Below are positions 26,577 through 35,672 of a stretch of DNA of 64,000 bases, in pieces; the first letter of the stretch is position 1; the number at the start of each line of letters is the position of its first letter. Below the pieces are notes generated by a model that made no database searches, was not told the DNA's origin, and saw nothing but the letters and a program-made list of their open reading frames with translations. The position numbers and the translations under genes were made by a program. The stretch lies in the NCBI GenBank assembly GCA_965247915.1, contig OZ252048.1:3720001-3784000 (forward strand). Reading direction: 5' to 3'. The DNA comes from JAKZRT01 sp965247915 (lineage in GTDB: Bacteria; Pseudomonadota; Alphaproteobacteria; Rhodobacterales; Rhodobacteraceae).

Positions 26577-26600
26577 CGGGCCCATGCTGTGGGGGGTAAA

Positions 26601-27104
26601 TCAGGCCCGCCCGTACGCCTCGGCGATGGCAACATGCATCGCATCTGCAGGGGTTTGGTCGCCCCAGACTACTAACTGAATCGCTGGATAATACCGTTCC
26701 GCGCTGGATACCGCACTTGCGATCATCTGGTCAATCTGTTCCGGCGCCGCGATCTGACTACCGACAAGGACCAGCCCATAGCGATAGACCATCAGACGCT
26801 GTTCGGACCAATAGGTAAACGCCCCGGTCCAGGACGCGTCATTGATCGCATTCAACAATTCGTAAACAGCGGCCATCCGGTCCTTCGGCGGCTCCATCTC
26901 GAACGTGGCGATCAGCCGCAGGGTCTCGTCGTAGCCGCACCAGGCCAATGTCAGCGAATAAGTCCGCCACTGACCCTCGACCGCCATGGCGATCTGGTCA
27001 TCGGCGATCCGGTCAAAGTCCCAGTCGTGGTGGGCGGCAACAGATTCGACAATGTCGATCGGATCGATGTCGTCACTGGAAAAATAACTCTCGGAAAGCG
27101 ACAT
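26601..27104 (-). CDS. YbjN domain-containing protein
   Basis: Predicted 167-residue cytoplasmic protein with the type III secretion chaperone-like fold of YbjN. Characteristic strands are WDFDRIADDQIAMAVEGQWR and YSLTLAWCGYDETLRLIATF, then helix MAAVYELLNAINDASWTGAF and the C-terminal SSAERYYPAIQLVVWGDQTP. The family is linked to motility and stress phenotypes in enterobacteria, but the molecular role is unknown. Confidence 0.85.
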   Translation of the reverse strand: MSLSESYFSSDDIDPIDIVESVAAHHDWDFDRIADDQIAMAVEGQWRTYSLTLAWCGYDETLRLIATFEMEPPKDRMAAVYELLNAINDASWTGAFTYWSEQRLMVYRYGLVLVGSQIAAPEQIDQMIASAVSSAERYYPAIQLVVWGDQTPADAMHVAIAEAYGRA

Positions 27105-27317
27105 GCCCGGCCTCTTTTATGTATAGACCCCGCGGTCTCATCGACCACAAAGACTTGGTGCCTGCCCTAGGATCAGAGGATTATACCCATAACCTTACCA
27201 GATATGGTGTGACAGATGGCCGAGCCTGTAAAGGGATTATTTCAAAAAAATTCGCAGGTTCGAAAAACCGGCATTTGGGCGCCCTATTGTCGGGGTCAAC
27301 GGCGGCGGCGGCGGATG

Positions 27318-27596
27318 CTATTTCTTGGCGGCTTTCCTAGTGGTTTTGGCCGGTTTGGCGGCTTCTTCCAGCGCTGCAAGCCGGGCCGCTAGAGCTTCAT
27401 TTTCGGCGCGCGCCTTTTCGGCCATGGCGCGCACCGCGTCGAATTCTTCGCGGGTGACCAGATCGCGATCGGCGAGCCAGCGGTCAACCAAGCCGGCAAA
27501 GGCGGTCTCGGCCTCGGCCTTCGCGCCCTGGGCCACGCCCATGGCGTTGGTCATCAGCTGCGAGAGATCGTCGAACACTTTGTTGCGGGTCTGCAT
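27318..27596 (-). CDS. ubiK: Ubiquinone biosynthesis accessory factor UbiK family (BMFP)
   Basis: Predicted 92-residue, mostly helical protein. The N-terminal half (NKVFDDLSQLMTNAMGVAQG) is amphipathic and membrane-fusogenic in the family. The C-terminal half is a coiled coil (ALAARLAALEEA) ending in a Lys- and Ala-rich tail. E. coli UbiK helps assemble the ubiquinone complex in aerobic conditions. The start MQTRNKVF was preferred over an ATG nine codons upstream. It is divergent from lgt. Confidence 0.85.
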   Translation of the reverse strand: MQTRNKVFDDLSQLMTNAMGVAQGAKAEAETAFAGLVDRWLADRDLVTREEFDAVRAMAEKARAENEALAARLAALEEAAKPAKTTRKAAKK

Positions 27597-27692
27597 GGCC
27601 GGGCCTTTCCTGAACTGCAACACTTATATGTGCGTGGACGGGTCGATTCTCAAGGTTGACTTGGGGCCGCACCCGTGGCCTTGACTTGGCCC

Positions 27693-28595
27693 ATGCTGGC
27701 GGCCGCAATTCCCTTTCCCGACATTTCGCCCGAGATCGTTTCGGTCACCATTGGCGGCATCAATCTGGCGCTGCGGTGGTACGCGCTGGCCTACATCGTC
27801 GGCATTCTTGGTGGCTGGTGGCTGGTGGTGCGCATGGTTCGCCAGCCGCGGCTTTGGCCCGCCCACCCGGCACCCATGGGCAAGACCGAGGTCGACGAGC
27901 TTTTGACCTGGATGATCCTGGGCATCATCTTAGGCGGGCGGCTGGGCTATGTGACGTTTTACGACCCGGCGCGGTATCTGGCGGCCCCCGTCGATGCGCT
28001 GAAAATCTGGCAGGGCGGCATGTCGTTTCATGGCGGCGTGCTGGGCACCGCGATGGCGATCTATGGCTTTCACCGGCGCTTTGGCATCGCACTTTTGCCG
28101 ATGGCCGACGTGCTGGCGGTGGTGACGCCCTTTGGCCTGATGCTGGGGCGCATTGCCAACTTCATCAACGCCGAGCTTTGGGGCCGCCCGACCGACCTGC
28201 CCTGGGGCGTGATCTTTCCAGGGGCTGCCGCGCAGGCCTGCGGCCAGGCGGTGGGCGAGATCTGCGCACGCCACCCGTCACAGCTTTACGAGGCCGCGCT
28301 CGAAGGCCTTGTGCTGGGCGCGGTTCTTTTGTGGCTGGCGTTCCGGCGCGGCGGCCTGGCGCGACCGGGATATCTGCTGGGGGTCTATCTGGCGGGCTAC
28401 GGAATCGCGCGATTTGCGGTCGAGTTCGTGCGCGTGGCGGATGAACAATTCGTGACGCGGGAAAACCCGTTAGGCAACGTGTTGCACGTCGGCTCGGCCG
28501 GGCTGAGCATGGGTCAGCTGTTGTCGCTGCCAATGTTCCTGATCGGATTCTGGCTGATCTATCGGTCGCGGCGGGCGGCAGATGCCACCGCTTAA
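27693..28595 (+). CDS. lgt: Prolipoprotein diacylglyceryl transferase
   Basis: Predicted 300-residue inner-membrane enzyme that adds diacylglycerol to the lipobox cysteine of prolipoproteins. About seven hydrophobic spans. Family motifs present: WYALAYIVGILGGWWL, GGMSFHGGVLG with the conserved His, and the Lgt signature LGRIANFINAELWGRPTD, then HPSQLYEAALEG. The start MLAAAIPFPDISPEI matches the family; an in-frame GTG at 27675 is also possible. Its 3' end overlaps midA by 14 bp. Confidence 0.95.
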   Translation: MLAAAIPFPDISPEIVSVTIGGINLALRWYALAYIVGILGGWWLVVRMVRQPRLWPAHPAPMGKTEVDELLTWMILGIILGGRLGYVTFYDPARYLAAPVDALKIWQGGMSFHGGVLGTAMAIYGFHRRFGIALLPMADVLAVVTPFGLMLGRIANFINAELWGRPTDLPWGVIFPGAAAQACGQAVGEICARHPSQLYEAALEGLVLGAVLLWLAFRRGGLARPGYLLGVYLAGYGIARFAVEFVRVADEQFVTRENPLGNVLHVGSAGLSMGQLLSLPMFLIGFWLIYRSRRAADATA

Positions 28596-29646
28596 AGAGC
28601 GGCTGATCGCCCGGATCGGCGCCACCGGACCGATCAGTTTGGCCGATTACATGGCGACCTGCCTGCTTGATCCCGAGGCCGGCTATTACACCTCGGCGCG
28701 GCCCTTTGGGGCCAAGGGCGATTTCACCACCGCGCCCGAGATCAGCCAGATGTTTGGCGAACTGGTCGGGCTTTGTCTGGCGCAGGGCTGGGTCGATCAG
28801 GGACGGCCCGCGCCCTTCACGCTGGCCGAACTGGGCCCGGGCCGCGGCACGCTGATGGCCGATGCGCTTCGGGCTGCCGCCGCGGTGCCCGGGTTTCTGG
28901 ACGCAGCACAGGTGCATCTGGTCGAGGCCTCGCCGCGTCTGCAGACCGAACAGCGTACAAAGCTGGCCGGAACCGACGCGACCTGGGTCCAAAGTGCTGA
29001 CGACTTGCCAGACCAGCCGCTTTTCCTTATCGCCAACGAGTTTTTCGACGCCCTGCCGATCCGCCAGTTTCAGCGCGCCAATGGCGGCTGGTCTGAGCGC
29101 ACGGTTGGGCTTGCCGGTGGGGCGCTGACGCTTGGCCTGTCGCCGGTGGCCCCGGTGCCCGAACTTGACTATCGCCGCGACGACACCGAGCCGGGCGACA
29201 TCGTCGAGACCTGCGCGCCAGCGGCGGCCATCGCCGCCTTGATTGGCGCGCGGATCGCGTCCTACGGCGGCGCGGCGCTTATCGTCGACTACGGGGGCTG
29301 GCGATCGCGGTGCGACACGTTGCAGGCCGTGGCAGACCACGCATTTACCGACCCGCTGGCCAACCCGGGCCGCGCCGATCTGACCGCCCATGTCGATTTC
29401 CAGGCGCTGTCTGCAGCACTTGCGCCTGCGCAAATCAGCGCCATGACCGACCAGGGCGTCCTGCTGGCGCGGCTGGGCATCGGGGCGCGGGCCGAAGCTT
29501 TGGCCAAGGGGCTGAGCGGCGCGGCGCTCGAAAGCCACCACGCCGCCCTTCGGCGCTTGACCGACGCCGCCGAAATGGGGACGCTCTTCAAAGCGATTTC
29601 TGCCGTTCGGCGCGGCACGCCGCCCCTGGCCGGGTTCGAAGTATGA
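28582..29646 (+). CDS. Class I SAM methyltransferase, MidA/NDUFAF7 family
   Basis: Predicted 354-residue methyltransferase. The mitochondrial homologue NDUFAF7 dimethylates an arginine of complex I. Family blocks: GPISLADYMATCLLDPEAGY, KGDFTTAPEISQMFGELVG, SAM motif LAELGPGRGTLMADALRA, LIANEFFDALPIRQF, and VDYGG near residue 235. The whole family structure is present. It lies in an lgt-midA-pgeF operon with overlapping genes, a frequent alphaproteobacterial arrangement. Confidence 0.9.
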   Translation: MPPLKERLIARIGATGPISLADYMATCLLDPEAGYYTSARPFGAKGDFTTAPEISQMFGELVGLCLAQGWVDQGRPAPFTLAELGPGRGTLMADALRAAAAVPGFLDAAQVHLVEASPRLQTEQRTKLAGTDATWVQSADDLPDQPLFLIANEFFDALPIRQFQRANGGWSERTVGLAGGALTLGLSPVAPVPELDYRRDDTEPGDIVETCAPAAAIAALIGARIASYGGAALIVDYGGWRSRCDTLQAVADHAFTDPLANPGRADLTAHVDFQALSAALAPAQISAMTDQGVLLARLGIGARAEALAKGLSGAALESHHAALRRLTDAAEMGTLFKAISAVRRGTPPLAGFEV

Positions 29647-30407
29647 CATTGGAAATACTCACCTCAGACAGCCTCGCCCCGGTTCGCCACGGGTTTTTCA
29701 CGCGCCGCGGCGGGGCCTCGTCAGGCATATTCCAAGGGCTGAATTGCGGCGTTGGCTCGTCCGACCAAGCGCAGGCGGTGGCCCTGAACCGCGCCCGCGT
29801 GGCTGCGGCGTTGCAGGTATCGCCCGACCATCTGGTGACGCTCCATCAGGTCCATTCAGCGGCAGTGATCTCGGTGTCCCAGCCGCTCGCGGCAGGGGCC
29901 CCACGCCCAAAGGCCGATGCGATGGTGACCGCGACGCCTGGTCTGGCGCTTGGGATCCTGACCGCCGATTGCCTGCCGGTGCTTTTGTCCGACCCGAACG
30001 CCGGCGTCGTGGGCGCCGCGCATGCGGGCTGGAAGGGCGCTTTGGCGGGCGTTCTGGAGGCCACGCTTGACGCGATGGAGGCGCTTGGATCCGCGCGCGC
30101 CAACGTCCATGCCGTCATCGGCCCCTCGATCAGCCAAACGGCCTACGAAGTGGGGCCTGAATTCCGCGATAGATATTTGGCCGACGACCCCGGAAACGCC
30201 CGCTTTTTTGCCGCTGGAAAAGGCGATCGTATGCAGTTTGATTTACCTAGGTACGGGCTGATGCGCCTGCGCGCGGCAGGCACCGGACAGGCCGAATGGA
30301 CCCGCCACTGCACCTATGCCGATGCGGCGCGGTTCTATTCCTACCGGCGCGCAATCCACGCTGGCGAAGCCGATTATGGCCGCCTGATCAGCGTCATACG
30401 GGCGTGA
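29643..30407 (+). CDS. pgeF: Peptidoglycan editing factor / multicopper polyphenol oxidase (YfiH) family
   Basis: Predicted 254-residue protein. Family members bind zinc or copper and have been linked to removal of misincorporated amino acids from cell-wall precursors, and to purine nucleoside metabolism. Motifs: HGFFTRRGGASSGIFQGLN, LVTLHQVHSA with the first His ligand, LGILTADCLPVLLSD with the Cys ligand, and GAAHAGWKGALAGVLE with the second His. GPSISQTAYEVGPEF is the conserved C-terminal block. The ATG overlaps the midA stop (ATGA). Confidence 0.9.
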   Translation: MTLEILTSDSLAPVRHGFFTRRGGASSGIFQGLNCGVGSSDQAQAVALNRARVAAALQVSPDHLVTLHQVHSAAVISVSQPLAAGAPRPKADAMVTATPGLALGILTADCLPVLLSDPNAGVVGAAHAGWKGALAGVLEATLDAMEALGSARANVHAVIGPSISQTAYEVGPEFRDRYLADDPGNARFFAAGKGDRMQFDLPRYGLMRLRAAGTGQAEWTRHCTYADAARFYSYRRAIHAGEADYGRLISVIRA

Positions 30408-30685
30408 CCGGCTGACCCCGGAAATCCGGCGAAAAAGTGGCGTCTCAACCGTCGGATTTCGAGAAACAATACTGCGTCAAGCCGTTGATTGTCGCCGGAT
30501 CAGCAACCAAAGCGTTGATCCAGAGCAATTTTCCGGGCTGGTCCGGCCGCGCCACGACCTCAACCCATTAATGCGTAGAACTTTCTGAAAATTTTCGGAA
30601 AAGCCATTCTGGTGCCGCATTGCCCGGCAAGGGTGGGCCATCAAAGCGATCCATTCGGCGCCGCCGAAACCGACGAGGCACGGAC
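30408..30685. other. Left part of a 699-bp gap after pgeF
   Basis: No convincing gene. The gap as a whole (30,408-31,106) contains one small plus-strand frame, listed separately, and a minus-strand frame (about 30,568-31,029) that is probably its shadow. The sequence TTTCTGAAAATTTTCGGAAA near 30,580 is partly self-complementary. Confidence 0.4.
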
Positions 30686-30883
30686 ATGAAAATAATCCGC
30701 CTGACCATGACATCGCGCAGCGGCCGGTCGCATCGGTGGCTGAGTTCAGTCCTGAAAACCACGGCCGGGGCGCGGCCGGCCATGCCCTTCACGCGCGGCA
30801 ACCGTCCGGTGATCGCGCCCGACATGCCCACGCCCCGGATCGTTCCCGACCTCCAAAAGGCCGCCGCATCGCGGACCAATTGA
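30686..30883 (+). CDS. Possible small basic protein, 65 residues
   Basis: Starts MKIIRLTMTSRSGRSHRWLS and ends in KAAASRTN. Third codon positions are mostly G or C, as in the neighbouring real genes, and a GAGGC site precedes the ATG. The product is basic and shows no membrane span, signal peptide or known motif. I do not recognise a family; it could be spurious. Confidence 0.3.
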   Translation: MKIIRLTMTSRSGRSHRWLSSVLKTTAGARPAMPFTRGNRPVIAPDMPTPRIVPDLQKAAASRTN

Positions 30884-31106
30884 TTCTCCGAAAACGGCGG
30901 CGAATTTCGGCAGAATTGTGGCGGATTCCTTAACCGATTGGAAACAGTCGCGGGGTCTGCTGCCCGCTTTATCCACGCACAGCCTCCAGTTTTGCGAAAA
31001 ACTTGACAGTTCGCGCGGGCCTGCGTCACTGTTGCTGCCCGAGATACGTCCGCAGAGCCGGTGGGGGCCGATGCGGTGTTGCGACCAGTAAAGGACCCAG
31101 CTGCCG

Positions 31107-31895
31107 ATGGCCCCCATGTATCCGCGCCCGATTGGCGCGCCGCTTCCCCGCCGTCCGTCGATTTCGCCAGCGTCGCTCGGCCAAACCGACCGCGCGCGCA
31201 CCGCGATTGCCGGGCGGCGCTATGATGTTCTCTGCCTCGACGCGGCCGGTCAGATTGACGAGCTGAACGTTATGGCCCCGGCAACTCCCGGGATCGAGGC
31301 CAGTTGCGGGGCTTTCGCGCACGGCACCCTGATCCACACCGCCGAAGGCCCTGTCGCGGTCGAAGACCTGGTGCCCGGAATGTTGATCGAGACCCGCGAC
31401 GAAGGACCACAGCCGCTGATGTGGATCGGATCGATGATGCTGTTGCCGCAGTCCGCAGCACCCGGCGTCGGGCCGGCGCGCCTGACCCGGATCACCGAAG
31501 GCTCGATCGGGCTGGGCCGTCCGGGCCGCGATCTGGTGCTGGGGCCTTACGCGCGCATCCTGCGCCGCAACGCCGCCTGCCTGTCGCTGTTCGGAACCGA
31601 ATCCGCCTTCGCACCGGCGCATGCCTTTGCTGACGGTGTTTCGATCATCGAGGTGCATCCGGTATCGTCGGTGCGGGTATTCCACCTGGCGCTGGCCGGC
31701 CAGCATGTGATCACCGCAAACGGGGTCGAGGTTGAAAGCTTTCGCCCCGGCCGCCGGGACGCGATCGGCATCACCGACCAGATGCTGCCGGCCTTCCTGT
31801 CGCTGTTTCCGCAAATCGACCAGCTTGCGGATTTCGGCCCGATGCGGGTGCCGCGTCTGTCGCGCGACGACATCCGGGCGCTTGAATCGTCCTGA
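31107..31895 (+). CDS. Hint-domain protein (Hint_2/hedgehog-intein type)
   Basis: Predicted 262-residue protein. Residues about 65-225 show the Hint_2 pattern frequent in marine Rhodobacterales: FAHGTLIHTAEGPVAVEDL, then GMLIETRDEGPQPLMWIG, LVLGPYARILRRNA, and FHLALAGQHVITANGVEVES with FRPG. The nucleophilic Cys normally placed just before F..GT appears as Ala here, and a nearby Cys sits three residues earlier, so self-splicing is doubtful. The role of these proteins is unknown; no attached exported domain is evident. Confidence 0.8.
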   Translation: MAPMYPRPIGAPLPRRPSISPASLGQTDRARTAIAGRRYDVLCLDAAGQIDELNVMAPATPGIEASCGAFAHGTLIHTAEGPVAVEDLVPGMLIETRDEGPQPLMWIGSMMLLPQSAAPGVGPARLTRITEGSIGLGRPGRDLVLGPYARILRRNAACLSLFGTESAFAPAHAFADGVSIIEVHPVSSVRVFHLALAGQHVITANGVEVESFRPGRRDAIGITDQMLPAFLSLFPQIDQLADFGPMRVPRLSRDDIRALESS

Positions 31896-32157
31896 CGGCC
31901 AATGCTCTCACATGTGAGAACTGGGTCAAAGCCTTGATTTCAATGACTCCAGCGCTAACAGTTTACGGGGCGGCTCCAACCCACATGCGAGAGAGTTGTT
32001 GAGCCAGGGGCTGCTTTCCGGGAAAGAGCGGACGATGGCAAATACGAGCAACAGAGGGCCGCGCCCTGCCTCGGGTGGGCGCACCGCGCTGTGTGCTATG
32101 AACTTTATCGCACCAAATCCGAAAAACCTGCCCGCGATGAACGGCATCGCAAATGCG
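31896..32157. other. Intergenic region after the Hint gene
   Basis: Part of a 455-bp gap (31,896-32,350). Short plus-strand frames start near 32,037 and 32,091 but have no family likeness. The structured element at 32,158-32,220 is the only clear content. The direction of any transcript is unknown. Confidence 0.4.
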
Positions 32158-32220
32158 CCCTCCCGTCGCACCGAAGGTGCGCCGCTTATCATTGGCTCGC
32201 CTACGGCGAGACGGGGAGGG
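32158..32220. other. Structured three-way-junction element
   Basis: An outer stem CCCTCCCGT / ACGGGGAGGG (one bulged G) encloses two perfect hairpins: GCACC-GAA-GGTGC at 32,168-32,180 and CTCGCC-TAC-GGCGAG at 32,196-32,210. The arrangement could form at RNA or DNA level. It may be a REP-type element or a small RNA fold, downstream of the convergent Hint and Lrp genes. Confidence 0.55.
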
Positions 32221-32350
32221 AGGTCGCGGCCCGGCGGCGCTGCGCGCCTGGATTCCGGGCCAGTGGCGACTCTGGCTCAGGTCCGGCAATGGGCTCAACC
32301 CGATCATGTGACGAAATCGGTCGGTTATTTGAGGCCCAGTCCCGCCCGGC

Positions 32351-32851
32351 TCAGGCAGATTGCGCCAGCCGCGCCTCAAGCAATTCAAAAGGCACGCCCG
32401 GCTGATCCTTGGCGTCGCGGATCACCAGCGAGGTTTTGACGCTGGCGACGTTGTCGGTCGCCGTCAGCTCTTCGGTCAGAAAGCTCTGGAAGGTCGATAG
32501 GTCCGGGGCCACGCATTTCAGAATGAAATCGACCTCGCCGTTCAGCATGTGGCATTCGCGGACCAGCGGCCAGGCGCGGCAACGGTCCTCGAAAGCGCTG
32601 AGATCGGCCTCGGCCTGGCTGACCAGCCCGACCATGGCGAACACCGACACCTCGAACCCGAGCGTGCGCGCGTCGACGTCGGCGTGATAGCCGCGGATAT
32701 AGCCCTGGTCTTCCAGCGTCCGCACCCGGCGCAGGCACGGCGGGGCCGATATGCCCACGCGGCTGGCCAGTTCGACATTGGTCATCCGCCCGTCGCCCTG
32801 TAATTGAGCCAGGATCATGCGGTCGATCGGATCAAGTTTATGCCCGGCCAA
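32351..32851 (-). CDS. Lrp/AsnC-family transcriptional regulator
   Basis: Predicted 166-residue regulator. The N-terminal helix-turn-helix is LDPIDRMILAQLQGDGRMTN then VELASRVGISAPPCLRRVRT; the C-terminal RAM ligand-binding domain spans about 65-150 (AFEDRCRAWPLVRECHMLNG). The start is a TTG, decided by a strong GGAGG seven bases upstream and by family length. An amino-acid effector is likely but unspecified. A methyltransferase gene lies upstream on the same strand. Confidence 0.88.
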   Translation of the reverse strand: MAGHKLDPIDRMILAQLQGDGRMTNVELASRVGISAPPCLRRVRTLEDQGYIRGYHADVDARTLGFEVSVFAMVGLVSQAEADLSAFEDRCRAWPLVRECHMLNGEVDFILKCVAPDLSTFQSFLTEELTATDNVASVKTSLVIRDAKDQPGVPFELLEARLAQSA

Positions 32852-32936
32852 TTTTACGCCTCCCAAGGACCTCGCGGAAGGAAGATACCCGTGGACCGCG
32901 AATAGCGCAATAATATTTCGTGTTGGCGCAAGTTTG

Positions 32937-33800
32937 TTAGGAAACATCCGGCCGGGCAACGAACAGCGCGCGCTTGAACAGGCCCCGTTCCACCGCCTTG
33001 GCTTTCATCTCCCACATTTTCAGGCGATCTGCGGTCTCGATCTCGCCGATCATGCTGACCAGGTCTTGGCGATGCTTGCGATCGGCCGAAAGCTGACTTT
33101 TGTAGGTGGCGAGCAGCTCTTCGGTCAAATCGTCGCTGCGCAAGACCTGCCAGCCGGTTGCGGCAAGCAATGTGGGATAGCTGGCCTCGGCACCTATGAA
33201 GTCCGGTCCAGCGGCCAAGGCATGCGCGTGATCGTCCGGCGCCAGCCCGGGTGTCACAAACAGAACCGTAAACAGCATCTTGCCGCCATCGGCGCAAATT
33301 CGGCGGCACTCGCGCAGGGCGGCCTTTTTCTCGACCAGGCAACACAGCAAGTCGCTGTGGGTCACAACCGAAAAACTCGCCGCCGGAAAATCGAGCGCCG
33401 CCGCGTCGCCCTGCAAGGCCTCAATGCGTTCGGAAATGCCCAGTTTTTGTGCGCGCTCGCGGGCGATCTTGATCCCGGCAGGCGGTATGTCGACCAGCAC
33501 CGCATCGCAGCCGCTTTGTTCCGCAAAATAGAGCGCCGGCCAGCCCGAACCCGACCCGATGTCCAAAAGCCGCACCCCCGGCCCAAGCCCCAGGTCCAAA
33601 ATCATCGCGTCGGCCTGCGCCCTGGTGGTCCAGCTGTTGGCCCCAAAGTCACAGCCGCAGACGCTGCGTTCAATTTCGATCATCACGCCACCGGTGCCGC
33701 GTTCATAGCTGGCGTCGTAGCGCTGCAGCATGGCCAATTCCGCGGGTGTCGGCACGGTCTCAAGCTCCGTTGTTGATCCGGTGATCCAAACGCATTTCAT
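32937..33800 (-). CDS. Class I SAM-dependent methyltransferase
   Basis: Predicted 287-residue enzyme of the UbiE-like class. SAM motif I is VRLLDIGSGSGWPALYFAEQ, followed by AVLVDIPPAGIKIARERAQK (motif II), then LQGDAAALDFPAASFSVVTH (motif III) and the post-motif ALRECRRICADGGKMLFTVL. N-terminal KCVWITGSTTELETVPTPAE precedes the core. The acceptor is unknown. It is divergent from trxB with about 120 bp between. Confidence 0.82.
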   Translation of the reverse strand: MKCVWITGSTTELETVPTPAELAMLQRYDASYERGTGGVMIEIERSVCGCDFGANSWTTRAQADAMILDLGLGPGVRLLDIGSGSGWPALYFAEQSGCDAVLVDIPPAGIKIARERAQKLGISERIEALQGDAAALDFPAASFSVVTHSDLLCCLVEKKAALRECRRICADGGKMLFTVLFVTPGLAPDDHAHALAAGPDFIGAEASYPTLLAATGWQVLRSDDLTEELLATYKSQLSADRKHRQDLVSMIGEIETADRLKMWEMKAKAVERGLFKRALFVARPDVS

Positions 33801-33921
33801 TGCAGAAATCAATTTCGGTTGACAAGTGCGCGAGCGGCGAGTTGCGCCAGCTCCCAAGGGGTTCCGGTTTCTGACCACACTTACTATATGCTGGGCAACA
33901 CCGACTTTAGGGCAAAGAAAC

Positions 33922-34887
33922 ATGACCACGACGCGCCATTCCAAAGTTCTGATTATCGGCTCGGGTCCGGCGGGCTATACGGCGGCGGTCTATGCGTCGC
34001 GCGCGATGCTGGATCCGGTTCTGATCCAGGGCATCGAACCGGGTGGTCAATTGACCATCACCACCGACGTGGAAAACTGGCCCGGCGACACCGAGGTTCA
34101 GGGCCCCGACCTGATGGTTCGGATGCAAACCCACGCCCAGGCCGTTGGCACCGAGGTAATTTCGGACCATATAACCTCCGTCGATCTGTCCAGACTCCCG
34201 TTCACGGCGGTGGCCGACAGCGGCACCACCTGGACCGCCGACGCGCTGATTCTGGCGACCGGCGCCCAGGCCAAATGGCTGGGCTTGCCTTCGGAAGAAA
34301 AATTCAAAGGTTTTGGCGTGTCGGCCTGCGCCACCTGCGACGGGTTTTTCTATCGCGGGCAAGAGGTGGCGGTGATTGGCGGCGGCAACACCGCTGTTGA
34401 AGAGGCGATTTTTCTGACCAAGTTCGCCTCGAAGGTTACGCTGATCCATCGGCGCGACGAGCTGCGCGCCGATAAGATCCTGCAAAAGCGGCTGTTTGAG
34501 AACCCCAAGATCGAGGTCCTGTGGAACCACACGCTGGACGAGGTTGTGGGCTCGGATTACCCGCTTGGCGTCGAAGGCGTGCGGCTCCGGCACGTACACA
34601 CCGGCGCGATCACCGAATTGCCCTGCAAGGGGTTCTTTGTGGCCATCGGCCATACGCCGGCGTCCGAACTGGTCAGGGACCAGCTGGAAACCTATCAGGG
34701 TGGCTATGTGACGGTTGAACCCGGCAGCACCCGCACCTCGGTGCCCGGCGTGTTCGCGGCCGGCGATCTGACCGATCACGTCTATCGCCAGGCTGTCACC
34801 AGCGCCGGTATGGGATGCATGGCAGCACTTGACGCCGAGAAATTCCTGTCCGAGGCCCAGACCGCGCTGTCCGAGGCCGCCGAATAG
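33922..34887 (+). CDS. trxB: Thioredoxin-disulfide reductase
   Basis: Predicted 321-residue FAD enzyme that reduces thioredoxin with NADPH. FAD motif VLIIGSGPAGYTAAVYASRA is at residues 9-28, the redox-active CATC at 136-139, the NADPH motif GGGNTAVEEA near 154, and the second FAD block VPGVFAAGDLTDHVYRQAVT near the C-terminus. The ATG giving MTTTRHSKVLIIG is the usual start; the frame is open upstream but non-homologous. Confidence 0.96.
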   Translation: MTTTRHSKVLIIGSGPAGYTAAVYASRAMLDPVLIQGIEPGGQLTITTDVENWPGDTEVQGPDLMVRMQTHAQAVGTEVISDHITSVDLSRLPFTAVADSGTTWTADALILATGAQAKWLGLPSEEKFKGFGVSACATCDGFFYRGQEVAVIGGGNTAVEEAIFLTKFASKVTLIHRRDELRADKILQKRLFENPKIEVLWNHTLDEVVGSDYPLGVEGVRLRHVHTGAITELPCKGFFVAIGHTPASELVRDQLETYQGGYVTVEPGSTRTSVPGVFAAGDLTDHVYRQAVTSAGMGCMAALDAEKFLSEAQTALSEAAE

Positions 34888-34894
34888 CCTGGCG

Positions 34895-35383
34895 TCAGCC
34901 CAGTTCGGCCAGCAGCCCCGGCCAGTTGGCGTCGCCTTTGGCGATGTTGCCGGGGATATCCTGCGCCCATGTTTTCTGAACGCCTTTGGAAAAGTTCAGG
35001 TAGAGCCTGCCATCGACAATCGTCCAAGCCTCGGGGTCGGTTGACGCGGTATAGCCGCTGGCCACCGCCCAGGCGCAATAACCGCCGTACTGGGGGGCAT
35101 AGGCGTAGGGGTTGGCCTCGAACGCGGCGCGGTTATCAGCGCTGACAAAGTGCCAGTTCGCGCCCATCCATTTGGTCGCGATGTCGCTGGCACCAGCCAC
35201 CGGGCGCGCGTCGGTGAAATAGGCCACCGGATCGGTGCCGCGGATCGCCGCCCCGGCTTTGGAGAAAACCGGCCCGTCCTTCGAAAAGAGACCGGCGCGG
35301 GCCAAGACCGGAACCATGGCCAATAACGCGCCGCCAATAATGACACCCCGCCGTGAGTAATGTTCCATCCTGGGCCTCGCCAT
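34895..35383 (-). CDS. YHS-domain protein with Tat-type signal
   Basis: Predicted 162-residue exported protein. Near the N-terminus SRRGVIIGGALLAMVPVLAR is a twin-arginine-like signal. The mature part carries a YHS domain: GTDPVAYFTDARPVAGASDI, YAPQYGGYCAWAVASGY, then WTIVDGRLYLNFSKG. YHS proteins in this group are periplasmic and are suspected of metal binding. The start could be the ATG five codons later. It is convergent with trxB, with 7 bp between. Confidence 0.85.
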   Translation of the reverse strand: MARPRMEHYSRRGVIIGGALLAMVPVLARAGLFSKDGPVFSKAGAAIRGTDPVAYFTDARPVAGASDIATKWMGANWHFVSADNRAAFEANPYAYAPQYGGYCAWAVASGYTASTDPEAWTIVDGRLYLNFSKGVQKTWAQDIPGNIAKGDANWPGLLAELG

Positions 35384-35672
35384 TGTCTCTCGCCTGCCCA
35401 GCATGTGGTATTTCGGGGGCCATTGGCCAGCCCGCGCGGTCTGAAAACTGCGTGAGGTTTGTTTCATGAATTACGGCAAAGACCCGGGAGTTTGCGCCGC
35501 AGGCGCTCAATTTGACATCCGCTCCCGGACGGCCGGCGTCTTTGGTGCGGCAAAATCGCCAGCTTTGCGACCTGCGCCAACCGCAGCGCTTGAATTCAGG
35601 CGCGACCCCAAATAGTCCGTAGCGCCAATGATTATCTGCCGCCTCAAGGGGGCGCATTCCGGAAAGACCGCA

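Noticed and set aside
30568..31029. 153-codon minus-strand frame in the gap before the Hint gene
   Set aside because: Composition looks like the antisense of GC-rich spacer and the small plus-strand frame; no motif seen.
31107..31895. Hint-domain protein as an active intein
   Set aside because: There is no split host protein around it, and the splice-junction Cys appears replaced; it is a free-standing Hint_2 protein.
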